Shown: positions 51,851 through 63,434 of the stretch, piece by piece | Position numbering within the stretch: the first letter of the stretch is position 1 | Layout: each line of letters starts with the position of its first letter | Source: Bactericera cockerelli | Taxonomy: Eukaryota; Arthropoda; Insecta; Hemiptera; Triozidae | NCBI GenBank assembly: GCA_024516035.1 | Contig: CM044958.1 | Location: forward strand, 7,646,771-7,710,770 | Direction: 5' to 3' | DNA length: 64,000 bases | Program-made: the position numbers and the translations under genes | Notes under the pieces: model-generated | The model's database searches: none | What the model was told of the DNA's origin: nothing | What the model saw: the letters and a program-made list of their open reading frames with translations, nothing else

Positions 51851-52940
51851 CTCCGTGCGTTACGTCACTCTCATTAGTTCTCGTTTAAATTCGCATTAAC
51901 GTAAAGCGGCCGAGAGCGGCTCTTTGTGTCTTCTGGCTTCCCAGCGAGTCACAAGTGGGTCAACGCTCTGAAATGCTCCAATGAAATTTGTGAGATGTGT
52001 GAGTGTGTGTGTGTTTCATGTCAATAAATTTAATATTTGCAAACTTTAAGAAAATAGGAAACAATATGAGACTATACGATGAATTTTAAAACGGTTCGAT
52101 TTCAGCTTCGGTGAGGTGACTAGATTGTGTTCAAGTTCTAGAAATGGTGAATTTTAGTAAGGCTGGGTTATTTTTCGAGATATTGTGACAGTTACGCTTG
52201 TGTTTAAAACATAAAATTAAAAGAACAAAGAACATGAATTATTATCTCATTTACATCTGTTTCCATTGAATTTTCGATCTCAATTTGACAAAAAAAAATT
52301 CTCATAAAAAACTCATTTGATACAAGAAGTAGTCTTTTCGTAAAAAGTAAGACCATACTGATGGAGAAAGTAGCAGCCTAAAGACAACCCCTGGTATTAA
52401 TGAACTGAAATAAAAATTCTTAGATCTTTAATATTTATAAAAAATCAGTGAACTTTTAAATGCATATACGTCGATTGTATATATTGTTCGTTCCATGCAA
52501 TTCTGCCTTATCTATCACCTATTATAATAATAAAAAATATCCATATCTACATGGATTTTTTTAATATAAAGCATTGATAGTAAAAAAATGCCCATATCTA
52601 ATATTTAATGATACTAATAGCTCTACTAACGTCAAATGAGTTTTCTATGCCATGGAGGTTATCAGGGAAAATAATATTAATAATTATTTTTCTCCACCCA
52701 TAATGATCTCAATAATAAATTTAAATGGACTATCACCTATTAATATTTATTAGATTACAATACAAAATTAGATAACAGCAAAAGAAAATGCAGTATCATA
52801 ATTATTGTATTTAATTATTACTTTTACATAGAACACAAGTTTTATGGTAGCTACTATTTCATGGCTAGGAAATAAAAAGAAAAAAAGTTATATCGATAGT
52901 TTTTTTTTGACAAATGGTCTTATAATAATACTAATTAATA
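51851..52940. other. Unassigned sequence
   Basis: A GC-richer island at 51845-51970 (GTAAAGCGGCCGAGAGCGGC) stands out, but shows no open frame or RNA fold I recognise. The rest is AT-rich. Confidence 0.45.
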
Positions 52941-53140
52941 ACACTCTTTAGTGGAAGGTAACCACCAGGCGAGGCTAATGCTCAAATCATTTTCTACCAC
53001 CTAAACCTCAGAGTCTTATTATTATGTGGTCACAAACACAAATGAATGAGGAAAAATTCGTGCACTGGGTGGGATTCGAACCAACGGATCCCTACACTAC
53101 CTGAATTACCAGACTAGCGCGGTAGCCACATAATTACCAG
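52941..53140 (-). mobile_element. tRNA-derived SINE, family A, near full length
   Basis: TTAGTGGAAGGTAACCACC, AATGC-TCAAATC-ATTTTC hairpin (mutated), GTGACCACATAATAATAAG, TTGGTTCGAATCCCACC. Confidence 0.85.
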
Positions 53141-53807
53141 CTTACTAATTACTACTATTACTAGCCCCGTGAAACGGTGAAGCTGCCAAAAAATGACTAG
53201 ATTAGCCCTAAATTAATAGAGGACTATAAACAGATTGGGCCGGGAATGGTGACGCAAAGCTCCAGAACATTCTGTGCCAATAAATAAAAGTGAGAAGTTC
53301 TGTAACTTATGGAGTTCTCTCTCTTTTTTTCTTGTACACTTGTACAGGCATCTTTAGCGCGTTTGTGGACTGACAAAATCTGAGACTTAAAAACTCTAGT
53401 ACTCTAGTCAAATCTCATGAGGGACAGGAGACTTAATTGGAATTTTCAATTCACATCAATAATTTCAGACTTGTGAAACACTTAATACTCAATCACTCAT
53501 GAAAGTGACTCAAAACGTATTTCACATTAACTATTCTAATGGTCTCAAATCTTTATTTTTTCATTACTGGAGTATTCATGAAAAATATCTAAACAAATAA
53601 TATTCATAAAAAAAATGCAGGTACACGATTATTTAGATCATTTTAAATAATATAGAACTTAACAAGAAATTTATAAGAGATTTTTTTTAATACATTTTAA
53701 ATAATAAATATCTCTTGATGATATCTAACTTCTAATCGTTTCTTTAATTCTTACTTTTTGACAGGTCATTCATAATTATATGTCAACATTAATCGTTCAA
53801 CCGATTT

Positions 53808-53920
53808 TAGCCGGAGTCTGGCAATCGAGACAACGAACGCAGAGATCTGTGGGTTCGAATTCCACCCAATGCAGAGAAATTTCGTCAAGGACTCGTATTT
53901 GAGATAATGACCACACAATT
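53808..53920 (+). mobile_element. Diverged SINE A 5' part
   Basis: GGAGTCTGGCAATCGAGACA, GTGGGTTCGAATTCCACC, TTTGAGATAATGACCACAC. Confidence 0.6.
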
Positions 53921-54049
53921 TTTTTTGAACCAATCAGAGGCCGGGATTTGTTGAAGGAGGGACCATCAGCTGTTCAAAATTGGACGCATAACTTTGTTCA
54001 ATTCGAGATAGGTGTGGTTCACTCAATTAATTATATTGGCACTGAAAGA

Positions 54050-54240
54050 AGTTGTCAGAGGTGCAGTGCACTAGACTTGCACGCACGCTGACCTGGGTTC
54101 GATTCCAAGCAGTGCACACTTTTTATGCTGTGATGCCCGAGATCCACTCACACCTCGTGAGGAAAAATAAGTAGTTACTTTGTATATGAGTAACGACAAG
54201 TGGTGGCATTACCAGGGTATAAATAAAATGATAAAAAATT
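54050..54240 (+). mobile_element. tRNA-derived SINE, family E, diverged
   Basis: GTTGTCAGAGGTGCAGTGCA, box B GGGTTCGATTCCAAGC, CCGAGATCCACTCACACCTC, GTGAGGAAAAATAAGTAG. Confidence 0.75.
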
Positions 54241-54826
54241 GGACAGTAGAGAATAACAAAGAAAGAAGAAGTATTATTTTTTTTTTTTGTAAAGAAAAAA
54301 CTCCATAACTGTGGTCGAGCAGAATAGAAAAAGCCTACTTGCTTGCTCTAGAAAAGTCCGGACCCTAACTAACCTACACCAAGGAAGTTGCTATTTACCC
54401 TTTGCTATTAAAAAGATAATGAAAATTGTATACCTACATACTGTATAGACACAACTCAATCTATAAAAAACGTAATGAGTGAAATAGATAAAACCAATCA
54501 TTACTTATAAATCTTATATAATTACAAAAAATAATGAATAAAAAGATAAAGAAATTGTTCATTGTTGTCTATGCCCCTAGAAGAGTGCATTAGGGTCAGA
54601 TGGACTGACCCCCATCTAGTCGCACTAGATCTAGCTCAACATCCTGCATTAAAATGTGAAAATATAGGAGTGCCACACAACTGACCAACCTCAACCATTA
54701 GGTTGAGGTTGAAGGCAACCCTGTAGAGGGCGCCAACAATTTGTTTTATCTCTTGGCCTGACCCTTCCGACATAGCTAAGGCACCCCTATCTGTTTAACG
54801 TCCCCCAGTGGTGTACATTTTTTTTA
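54241..54826. other. Unassigned sequence
   Basis: No clear family; CAACCTCAACCATTAGGTTG near 54690 resembles part of the 5S-SINE/RTE-type tail. Confidence 0.4.
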
Positions 54827-55194
54827 TACAGTATGTTTCAGAAAAGGTGGCCACCCCCTCGTAACTTTTGAACGCGACGGAATTTTTCAATTATGTAAAG
54901 TCCTAAGCATAGGAAGTGCCCTATGGCCCATCCTGTGGTCATATTTTTTTTTGGCCCGTTCGGCCCTTCCGGCTTTTAGGCCATATTTTTTCATTTTTCT
55001 CGAGAATTTTAAATGGAATGCTATATTTTTTATTCCTGTTAATTAAAGTCCAAGTTAGGCTGGGTATAATAAGCTTTTAAAATTTTCAAAAACCTTATCA
55101 GGGGCGGAGCTAGTAGGGTGCAAGTTTCAAAACTGTTACGCGCTGTATTTCAGCGTTAGTTTGATTTTTTAGTACTTTTATTATTTTCATAGGT

Positions 55195-55513
55195 TTTTCT
55201 ATAAAGAAATGCAACACAAACATTGCTGAGCATGGCCCATTGATCAGATCATTGAAACTTTGTAATACAATTTGTAACCATCCCTACAATATTGATCTGT
55301 TCAATGAGATGCCTCATACATTGAAGGAAAACTTACATTTGCTATTTGTCGAATACCGGTCACAAAGATCTGGATTACCTTATTAGTTTTAGTGTTTAGT
55401 ATATATTAAACCTAGTATTAGATTTAAGTAAGATAAGTTAATTTTAAGTTAGGGAAATTTTATGTATGAATGGGTATTTCCCGTACACAATTATAAAAAA
55501 AAAAAAAAAAAAA
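55195..55513 (+). mobile_element. Poly(A)-tailed retro-insertion in the left arm
   Basis: Absent from the mirror position in the right arm, where the two flanks join near 56905. It ends in an A run (55495-55513). It contains a 58-codon frame (NTNIAEHGPLIRSLKLC...FVEYRSQRSGLPY stop at 55384-55386), probably the C-terminus of a LINE protein plus its 3' UTR. Confidence 0.75.
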
Positions 55514-56112
55514 ATATTGTTTTACGCCATATGAAATCAAAAAAATATTCTTGTTTACTTCTAATAGGGTCATAGTAAGGTTTTTGTAAAAGGACTTTTT
55601 TCTCACGTCAATTTTTTCGTAAATTAATGGTGTTCTCGAAATTGGCATTTTTAGAGGTGAAAGTCTGCAGTGTCATATGTTTTTTATGCTTGAAATCGAA
55701 AGAAAACTTAACGGAGAAGCGATTAAGATCATAAAAAAAGCTATTTAATGTGCTAGTTTTTTTACCACAGTGTCCGGTAAAGTGGGTGAATTTCGTATTG
55801 TATTTTTTGTTGTTGAGGAAACACAATTGGCATAGAAAATAAATAATACCTAATAAGGGAATAATACTTCAATAAACATAACTAAATGCGAATATAAATG
55901 AAGATTATTTCTTCTAAATCAGTGCCGGATATATTTTTTTTTTTCTCTCTCTCTCTTCTCCTCTTTAAAATAATTGAATTGGTTTAATTTCACCCTCTAG
56001 AGTTTGGTACTTGACCTGGAATTTTTTTCTCTTAAATTTCGAGATAATTAGATTTTTATTTAGAGACCTGGTATTCATTACTAGCAACACCAGTATGATT
56101 TTTTTTTTAATT

Positions 56113-56322
56113 TGGGTTTAATATCGCGTTTCAACTGCATGGTCATATCATAACGGGGGTGTTACCCTCCATTCGCAAGAAACTCACCAACCTGCTAAAC
56201 ATATTTATCTCACCCAGCCTGGATTAGGCCGGAATGATCACGAAGTCCGCTCCTCGCTGGACGTAGCTTAACTTCGGTGATCCTACAAGAATCGTTGCAT
56301 TCAAAGCGCCATCGGACTGACT
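56113..56322 (-). mobile_element. 5S rRNA-derived SINE, near full length
   Basis: Minus strand: GATGGCGCTTTGAATGCAAC, GATTCTTGTAGGATCACCGA, AGTTAAGCTACGTCCAGCGA, and the tail CCGTTATGATATGACCATGC. It lies in the spacer of the fold-back element. Confidence 0.8.
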
Positions 56323-57339
56323 CCAAAATGATTGACAATGTGTTTTCTACAGATTTTACCAACTTACCAACTAAAATTGTCTCAAGAGGGGATCCCTAGG
56401 CCGACTTTAGAAGCAGCATTATCCGATAATTATTTTTGGTACAACTTGAACTTTGAAAAGAGAAAAAAAGAGAGAAAAAAAAAAAAAATATCCGGCACTG
56501 ATTTAGAAGAAATTATTTTCATTTAAGTTCGCATTTAGTTATGTTTATTGAAGCATTATTTCCTTTTTAGGTATAATTTATTTTCTATGCCAATTGTGTT
56601 TCCTCAACAAAAAAAATCCAATACGAAATTCACCCACTTTACCGGACACTGTGGTAAAAAAACTAGCAGGTTAAATGGCTTTTTTTATGATCTTAATCGC
56701 TTCTCCGTTAAGTTTTCTTTTGATTTCAAGCATAAAAAACATATGTCACTGCAGACTTTCACATTTAAAAATGCCAATTTCGAGAACACCATTAATTTAC
56801 GGAAAAATTGACGTGAGAAAAAAAGTACTTTTGCAAAAACCTTACTATGACCCTATTAGAAGTAAACAAGAATATTTTTTTGATTTCATATGGTGTAAAA
56901 CAATATTTTGAACCTATGAAAATAATAAAAGTACTAAAAAATCTAACTAACGCTGAAATACAGCGTGTAACAGTTTTGAAACTTGCACCCTACTTGCTCC
57001 GCCCCTGATAAGGTTTTTGAAAATTTTAAAAGCTTATTATACCCAGCCTAACTTGGACTTTAATTAACAGGAATAAAAAATATAGCATTCCATTTAAAAT
57101 TCTCGAGAAATATGAAAAAATATGGCCTAAAAGCCGGAAGGGCCGAACGGGGCCAAAAAAAATATGACCACAGGATGGGCCATAGGGCACTTCCTATGCT
57201 TAGGACTTTACAGAATTGAAAAATTCCGTCGCGTTCAAAAGTTACGAGGGGGTGGCCACCTTTTCTGAAACATACTGTATAATATATAAACCTAAATGAT
57301 ATAGGACTATAGAGAGTATTGTAATAGGTCACTTGCAAT

Positions 57340-57375
57340 TACTTCCGGTAAATTTCTAATATTAGACATCGGACG
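57340..57375. repeat. Family H terminal palindrome
   Basis: CTTCCGGTAAATTTCTAATA then TTAGACATCGGACGC, slightly decayed. Confidence 0.55.
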
Positions 57376-57439
57376 CATTTTTCCGTGTAAGAGCCTTATT
57401 GAACCAACAACAAGTTATGATCAATTTGTATTAGATGTG

Positions 57440-57785
57440 ATGATTGCTATCAGAATGTGATACAAGTTTGTTACATGTTATCAGAATGTGATACAAGTGT
57501 GATACATGTTATCAGAATGTGATACAAGTGTGATCCATGTTATCAGAATGTGATACAAGTGTGATCCATGTTATCAGAATGTGATACAAGTTGTCAAAAT
57601 GTGATACAAGTGTGATACATGTTATCAGAATGTGACACAAGTATGATACATGTTATCAGAATGTGATACAAGTCTGATACATGTTATCAGAATGTGATAC
57701 AAGTGTGATACATGTTATCAGAATGTGACACAAGAGTTATACATGTTGTTAGAATGTGATATAGATAATACATGCAGTTATCACA
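57440..57785. repeat. 31-bp minisatellite, about 11 units
   Basis: The unit is ATGTTATCAGAATGTGATAC then AAGTGTGATAC. End units are diverged. Confidence 0.9.
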
Positions 57786-57965
57786 ATGTGAGTAAGACAA
57801 TTCAGGTCGATGATAATGTATGACCTATGTATGTAGCAATTGTAGCATTATTGCAATTTATGTACATGTAATTCATCTATACAAGTACTGACATGATCTA
57901 CATTTTTATGTACATACTTTTATGCTCTAAGTATCACGTGAGAAAGCACACACTTGTGCTTTCTT

Positions 57966-58012
57966 ATGAATGGTTGGGTGGAAGAGCTCACTCCAGTGAG
58001 AATCCTGCCATA
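57966..58012. repeat. Diverged hairpin module
   Basis: GGTTGGGTGGAAGAGCTCAC-TCCA-GTGAGAATCCTGCC. The stem has changed completely (CTCACT/AGTGAG) but remains paired. Confidence 0.5.
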
Positions 58013-58234
58013 AAAATAGAAAGCCTAAAAAATAAATAAAAAAAAACACTAGACACCAATTACAATTTCAAATAGAAGAAAAAAAGAGAGATGATTTTTA
58101 ACAGCCTTTTCTCTTCCTTGTTATAATAGGGATTAAGTGAAAACTCTACATGAGATCTTTTTTATGACCATTCTATTATTATTATTATTATTATTTTTTA
58201 TTTAATATTCTAATTATTTAAGACCATAATTTTA

Positions 58235-58650
58235 ACGTCACCCTGCCTGGGTTGGGCCAGAAATGCAAGTCTCACGTGTTTGGAGGAAACAGAATTTTTT
58301 CTTAGAAAATTCTGTCCAACCCGGCATTGAACTCAGGATTTCTGCTGAGATAATGTTTTGGGGGTGCTGAACCAGACTAGAATTGGATTCATCGGGTCGC
58401 TTTTTCCGGAGTTTCCGCTTTTTCAGTATATCAAGAGCTTGAGTTTGTTTACCATGCCATTCACAGTAATTATGCAATAATAAAATTATTATTCTTGAAA
58501 GGTATTATAATTTTCATTGTGTACGTCTGTACGAGTTAGGACTTAGGAGAAAATCCTCACTTTTTCTTTTTTTGTCTGGGGGTGCTGCAGTTCCGCAGCT
58601 CCTTAGCACCGGCCCCGCCTGGTAACGACCGATTCACCACAGAGGCTGGC
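58235..58650 (-). mobile_element. SINE family I split by a hAT-like fragment
   Basis: 58240-58345 and 58622-58650 are the two SINE parts (CCTGAGTTCAATGCCGG; GCCTCTGTGGTGAATCGG). Between them, 58350-58621 ends CACCGGCCCCGCCTG and shares TGTCTGGGGGTGCTGCAGTT with the element at 51346; its left end is truncated. Confidence 0.7.
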
Positions 58651-58732
58651 TTCGTATACACTACACACTCCAGAATCATAATACATTGGAGGTAGTATCT
58701 TAAGATAGGTTTTATTATACAAGTATCTTATT

Positions 58733-58975
58733 ATAGTCTGGCTGGGGGACTATAAACAGGGAGTAGACCAGCAGTCTAGCTGGGGGACTATAAACAGGGA
58801 ATAGACCAGCAGTCTGGCTGGGGTACTATAAACAGGGAGTACACCAGCATTTGCATGCTTGGTTCTTGGGGCCCTTGTCAATTATTAGCCTCCTTGTAAA
58901 AACAGTGGTAGAAGTGCTGAGTCATTCCTCCACTGTCTGGCTACCATCGTTCACGATGACGCCACCCTAATGAGG
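58733..58975 (+). mobile_element. Family J repeat with triplicated 46-bp head
   Basis: AGTCTGGCTGGGGGACTATA AACAGGGAGTAGACCAGC occurs three times in a row, then the J body (ATTATTAGCCTCCTTGTAAA, ATCGTTCACGATGACGCC). Confidence 0.8.
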
Positions 58976-59037
58976 GCGTTAACTTATTTTACAAGGTGTC
59001 CTGGTTTTTTTTTTTTTTTTGAATATTCAGAATCAAT

Positions 59038-59150
59038 TGTATATTTGTGTTAATGATAACTACTACTCAAATTTGCTCTTTTTTTCGCTTCCGTGCTATG
59101 GAGTTGAACCATTGACCTCCAGGTCCTCTACCTTAACGGTCGAGATTTTT
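59038..59150 (-). mobile_element. Diverged SINE D
   Basis: CTCGACCGTTAAGGTAGAGG, ACCTGGAGGTCAATGGTTCA, GTTATCATTAACACAAATAT. Confidence 0.6.
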
Positions 59151-59207
59151 TTTCGAGACGCTTATTGGTCAAGCTTATTTAACAATGATTACTTTTTTAT
59201 AATTAAT

Positions 59208-59416
59208 AATAATAATAATAATATCGCCTTATTTATACTGCCCGATTAGGACTATTGAAGTCGCATTATTCCAGCAGTAAGCCCAAGACTTATTATTATG
59301 TGGTAAAAATCCCGATTGGGAGGATAACATGTCATGTCCCAGCTGGGTTTCGAACCCACGACCTTTGGAGTCTTTGGATTCACAGAGTGCCGCCTTTACC
59401 ACTGAGCTACCGGGAC
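59208..59416 (-). mobile_element. tRNA-derived SINE, family B, full length
   Basis: Minus copy: GTCCCGGTAGCTCAGTGGTA, GGTCGTGGGTTCGAAACCC, CTTACTGCTGGAATAATG, CGGGCAGTATAAATAAGGCG, then (ATT)n. Confidence 0.88.
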
Positions 59417-60257
59417 TAATTAGGGGCACATTATGAAATAGGACCAAAAAGCTAAGCTAAGCCTGACATGCACTCTAATAATTCGGTAGTTCCACTATAG
59501 CCCAATCACAGTGCACTTTAGCCCGAGTTCAAGGGATAGTGTCGACATATACACATTAAATCTAATCCTGTTTTATGATTCTGCCCTAAGTCAGTCTACA
59601 ATTCGGCCCTAACGAATGAGCGTATCCCCAGAGATTCGAAGTAGTGATTGACAGTTAATTGTATTCACAACGTACAAGGAATTTGGTACCGTTTTCCCAT
59701 TGGTAACGTAACATCAGCTCAGAATATTATAAATTATATATTAAGTAAAATTATCCCTCCACAGGTCAATGAATTTTGTTAACACAGCAAAAGGAGACCT
59801 TATTTTCTCAGAATTTTTATTTCAAAGGCGATAAGAATTTTAAAATTTAGACAATTTTTTTTGCGTGTTGTTAAAAATTCATTGATCGAATTAGTAAACG
59901 TCTAAACGATCGAATCGGAAAATTTCAAGGCTCCCAACACGTAATAATAATTGTAATTTAGTATAAAATGATGATAATAAAATAGTCCGTGGTTCAGCGA
60001 AACGACCTACGAGTATTTGGCTAATTTTAATAATTACGGAAAACCCCGTTATTGTATGTTATCAAGCAAAATTTGAGTTATGATAGCAAAAATTTGGTAG
60101 AGTGCTTTATTTAGCCCTGTTTCTCTCGCTAATGGAAAACTTTAATCAGGAACTTAAAGGATGTTAGTTCATACACTATCAAATGGGTACAGATAGGTTG
60201 TCGATTAAGTTATCATTATCGACTATAGGTATATAGGTACAACTGCCAACGGGAGGG
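59417..60257. other. Unassigned sequence
   Basis: No gene, repeat family or RNA recognised. Confidence 0.45.
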
Positions 60258-60335
60258 TTAGACTATCAGATTCGAACCCGCATTCTCTGGATTACCAGAC
60301 CGACGCGAGGCGTTGACCACTGAGCTACCGGGACT
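60258..60335 (-). mobile_element. tRNA-like SINE head
   Basis: On the minus strand: GTCCCGGTAGCTCAGTGGTC, CGTCGGTCTGGTAATCCAGA, CGGGTTCGAATCTG. It combines the family B start with family A middle; the acceptor stem does not close, so not a working tRNA. Confidence 0.65.
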
Positions 60336-60376
60336 GACATGACTTCTCATGGTTTTTTCGCTACACACATAAGGTT

Positions 60377-60578
60377 TCATGCGGGTAGCTGGTACGATTC
60401 CCAGCAACCGGAGGGTAAAGCCACCGTCCTAATCAGGACGTTAAACCAAATAAAATCGTTGGCGTTAGGAAGGATATCCAGCCGTAAAAACGTACCACAA
60501 CCAACAAATCTCAACTATAAGGTTGAACAATGCCGACCCCAAGAAGAATTGAGAAAAGGTAAAGTGAAAGAAAAAGAA
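60377..60578 (+). mobile_element. 5S-SINE/RTE-type tail
   Basis: GCGGGTAGCTGGTACGATTC, GTTAGGAAGGATATCCAGCC, AAGGTTGAACAATGCCGACC, AAAGTGAAAGAAAAAGAAG; a relative of 25528-25765. Confidence 0.65.
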
Positions 60579-60609
60579 GATAACTTTTCAAAGCATATCT
60601 ACGTACACT

Positions 60610-61010
60610 CCCCGGCAGAATTACCGGACCCTTGTTGTTTTTGCATTTGACTCCATGTATTTCCTGATGGACTAAATTTGACATAGCTTTTTTTGCGATT
60701 AAAATTTTCTAGGTATTTTTCTTTTGATAGAAAAGTAACAGTATGGAGATTAATACTAAACAGGAAAAACATTTTTAACTAAATCGGTCATTTTTTTGTC
60801 GATAGAAAACAAAGAGTATGATTTTTTTTTTAAATTTCATTTAATAAAACTTAGGTACCTGAAAAGTTAAACATGTGCCTTCTGTTCAGTATTAATCTCC
60901 ATACTATTTGTTTTTTTATCAAACCAATTGCTTTAAAATTTCAACTACAATTTAACATGGATGGAGTCAAATAGAAAAACATCAAGTGTCCGGTTAATTC
61001 TGCTGGTAAG
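60610..61010. mobile_element. ~400-bp palindromic MITE
   Basis: Ends CCGGCAGAATTACCGGAC and GTCCGGTTAATTCTGCTGG pair over ~50 bp. Inner GGAGATTAATACTAAACAG and CTGTTCAGTATTAATCTCC also pair. Confidence 0.8.
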
Positions 61011-61587
61011 TACAGTAATTCTCTCTAAAATATGCATGGCCATGTACATTAGTACAAGGATGCGCCCAAGAATGGTCGACATTTGGACAAACGTTTTCAT
61101 CCCCAAACCGACATATGTACATTTGAAAATGCGGAAGTAGGCTAGTTGGCCGAACCGGCGACGATACGCACCGAAATTGCACCACAACAAATACAAGCCC
61201 GATAAGAGTCGCAATCTTGTTCCTCCTCAACTTTTGCGTAGTGCGTAAGCAGTCGGCTCCTACGTCAGCGATAGCGATAGATTTTGAGGAAGTCAGCACT
61301 GCCGAGCAACGTAAACAAACGGGAATCAATAAATTGGGCGTAGTTTAGTCGACTGTTAAACTGTGCTAATTGGTCAATTAAAAGTATGAACACTATTAGT
61401 CAAGTACATCGAGGAGGTAAAGCTAGTTAAATTTTATCTTGAGTTTCTTTTTTCTTCTCATTATTATTAATAACTTTTTTTCCATTTAGAGTTTAATTGA
61501 TTGATATTATATTGTTATGACGCCCAACTTAAAACACGAAGAAACCAAACGCAAAGTCCGTCTCAACATTATCATCAATAATATCAT
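61011..61587. other. GC-richer island with unrecognised minus-strand frame, then AT-rich sequence
   Basis: 61050-61329 is richer in GC and gives a 111-residue minus-strand frame starting MIPVCLRCSAVLTSSK with no recognised family. The remainder is unassigned. Confidence 0.35.
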
Positions 61588-61778
61588 ACACCGGTTCTCG
61601 TAGGATCAGCGAAGTTAAGCAACGTCCAGCGAGGTGAAGACCTCGTGATGCTGGCATTCCGGCCCGACCCACGCTGGGTGAGGTTAATGTGGGTAGTAGG
61701 TTTGTAAGTTTCCTTCGAATGGAGGGTAACACCCCGTCGTGATATGACCATGCAGTTGAAAGCGACGTTAAACCTAAA
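61588..61778 (+). mobile_element. 5S rRNA-derived SINE, 5'-shortened
   Basis: CACCGGTTCTCGTAGGATCA, GCGAAGTTAAGCAACGTCCA, CTCGTGATGCTGGCATTCC, ATATGACCATGCAGTTGAAA. Confidence 0.82.
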
Positions 61779-61799
61779 TAATAATAATAAAAAAAAATC

Positions 61800-61985
61800 G
61801 CTTAATATCAACGGCATTCTCATATCACGCCGAGGTTTCACCCTCTACGAGTATTTGCAGGAAACTCACAAACCTGCTACAAACATTAACCTCACCCTGT
61901 AATTTTTTTTTGCCAAAACCAACCTTCCTCAAGTATGAGGTTGAACAACGTCGACCCTGCTCAAGCGGAATAAGACAGAGTAAAA
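61800..61985. mobile_element. Mixed 5S-SINE tail fragments
   Basis: 61818-61903 is a minus tail (CTCACAAACCTGCTACAAAC); 61915-61985 is a plus RTE-type tail (GTATGAGGTTGAACAACGTC). Confidence 0.55.
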
Positions 61986-62139
61986 GAAGAAGAAGACAAT
62001 GAAGTTTTTGAAATTATTAATGTACAGACCATTATTATTATTTATATATACGGCCGTGTGACGACTACGTCACTTGACTACACAAATACGACATCTAAAA
62101 ACCTATGTGAATCCCGCTAACTCGAAATTCAAGGGACAG

Positions 62140-62705
62140 AAGTGTCACTTTGAGCTATCGGGATTTCCGATAAGGAGTTAAGTTCAACAAGGGCCAAAGA
62201 ATTTTTTATAGAGCTATCGGGATTACCAATAGGGAGCGAAGTTCAACAAGGGCCAAAGAATTCTTCATAGAGCTATCGGGATTTCCAATAAGGAGTTAAG
62301 TTCAACAAGGGCCAAAGAATTCTTTATAGAGCTATCGGGATTTCCAATAAGGAGTTAAGTTCAACAAGGAGGGCCAAAGAATTCTTTATAGAGCTATCGG
62401 GATTTCCAATAGGGAGCGAAGTTCAACAAGAAGGGCCAAAGAATTCTTTAGAGTTATCGGGATTTCCAATAGGGAGCTAAGTTCAACAAGGGCCAAAGAA
62501 TTCTTTAGAGTTATCGGGATTTCGAATAGGGAGTTAAGTTCAACAAGGAGGGCCAAAGAATTCTTTATAGAGCTATCGGGATTTCCAATAAGGAGTTAAG
62601 TTCAACAAGGGCCAAAGAATTCTTTATAGAGCTATCGGGATTTCCAATAGGGAGCGAAGTTCAACAAGGGCCAAAGAATTTTTTATAGAGTTATCGGGAT
62701 TTTCT
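62140..62705. repeat. ~58-bp minisatellite, about 9-10 units
   Basis: The unit is GAGCTATCGGGATTTCCAAT, AAGGAGTTAAGTTCAACAAG, GGCCAAAGAATTCTTTATA. Units vary by an optional GAGG before GGCC. Confidence 0.92.
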
Positions 62706-62820
62706 ACCGAATAACATATCTTTTGGTCATCAAATAGTCTTCTGGTGTTCCTGCTGCAGTCGTGTGCTTACAATGTAGGAAATCGAGTGCTGTCTAAAAG
62801 CTCCGCGTAAAGCTTTTCAC

Positions 62821-62886
62821 AGCCGACCTCAGTAGTAGCAGCGGACTCGTAACCTGGAGGTCGGTGGTTCGAGTCCCAAGAAACCG
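62821..62886 (+). mobile_element. SINE D head fragment
   Basis: CCGACCTCAGTAGTAGCAGC, AACCTGGAGGTCGGTGGTTC, GAGTCCC. Confidence 0.7.
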
Positions 62887-62897
62887 GTAATATCAAT

Positions 62898-63362
62898 CCC
62901 ACAAAAAACTACCGTTAAAAAAGGGCCAAGTTCCAGAACTCCTATCCAAAAAGGTTTCGCCAATGAATGCAGTGATATCTTGTTAGCGGCCAAGTTATCT
63001 TGGTACTAAACTATTTCTTTTATCAAAACCCGTTTTCTGAGTTCCTAATTTTGTATTATTTTAACTGCGAACTATCTTCTAACTTGGCCAGTTTCGCTCC
63101 TTGTGATGGTTTTATTGTCATATTGTATAAATATAGTCGTAATATTACATACAACCGATTGCATAAAACTGGCCAAGTGAGAGGATAGTTCGCAGTTAAA
63201 ATAATACAAAATTAGGAACTCAGAAAACGGGTTTTGATAAAAGAAATAGTTTAGTACCAAGATAACTTGGCCGCTAACAAGATATCACTGCATTCATTGG
63301 CGAAACCTTTTTGGATAGGAGTTCTGGAACTTGGCCCTTTTTTAACGGTAGTTTTTTGTGGG
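62898..63362. mobile_element. Fold-back element, ~190-bp arms
   Basis: CCCACAAAAAACTACCGTTA at the left is mirrored at the right end; the inner arms contain TAACTTGGCC. Flanks ATATCAAT and ATATCATT may be an 8-bp duplication. Confidence 0.8.
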
Positions 63363-63434
63363 ATATCATTACTTTTTGTAAATGGTTCGTTTCACAGCAC
63401 TTTTCATTATGTTTTATTATAATTTTTAAGGATT

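Larger units (their letters stand above)
54829..57277. mobile_element. 2.45-kb fold-back element with TA target duplication
   Basis: Arms read inward from CAGTATGTTTCAGAAAAGGT and are flanked by TA (54827-54828, 57278-57279). The left arm spans 54829-55194 plus 55514-55940; the right spans 56475-57277. They match closely along about 790 bp, apart from an insertion in the left arm. A 5S-SINE sits in the central spacer. The arm-encoded open frames are mirrored in both arms and show no transposase signature. Confidence 0.88.

Noticed and set aside
57440..57785. Repeats with regular spacing suggesting a CRISPR array
   Set aside because: Units are contiguous 31-bp tandem repeats without unique spacers, and the genome is eukaryotic.
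61030..61329. Possible upstream HIF or other host exon on the minus strand
   Set aside because: The translation shows no bHLH or PAS signature and lies beside a MITE; kept only as an unassigned region.
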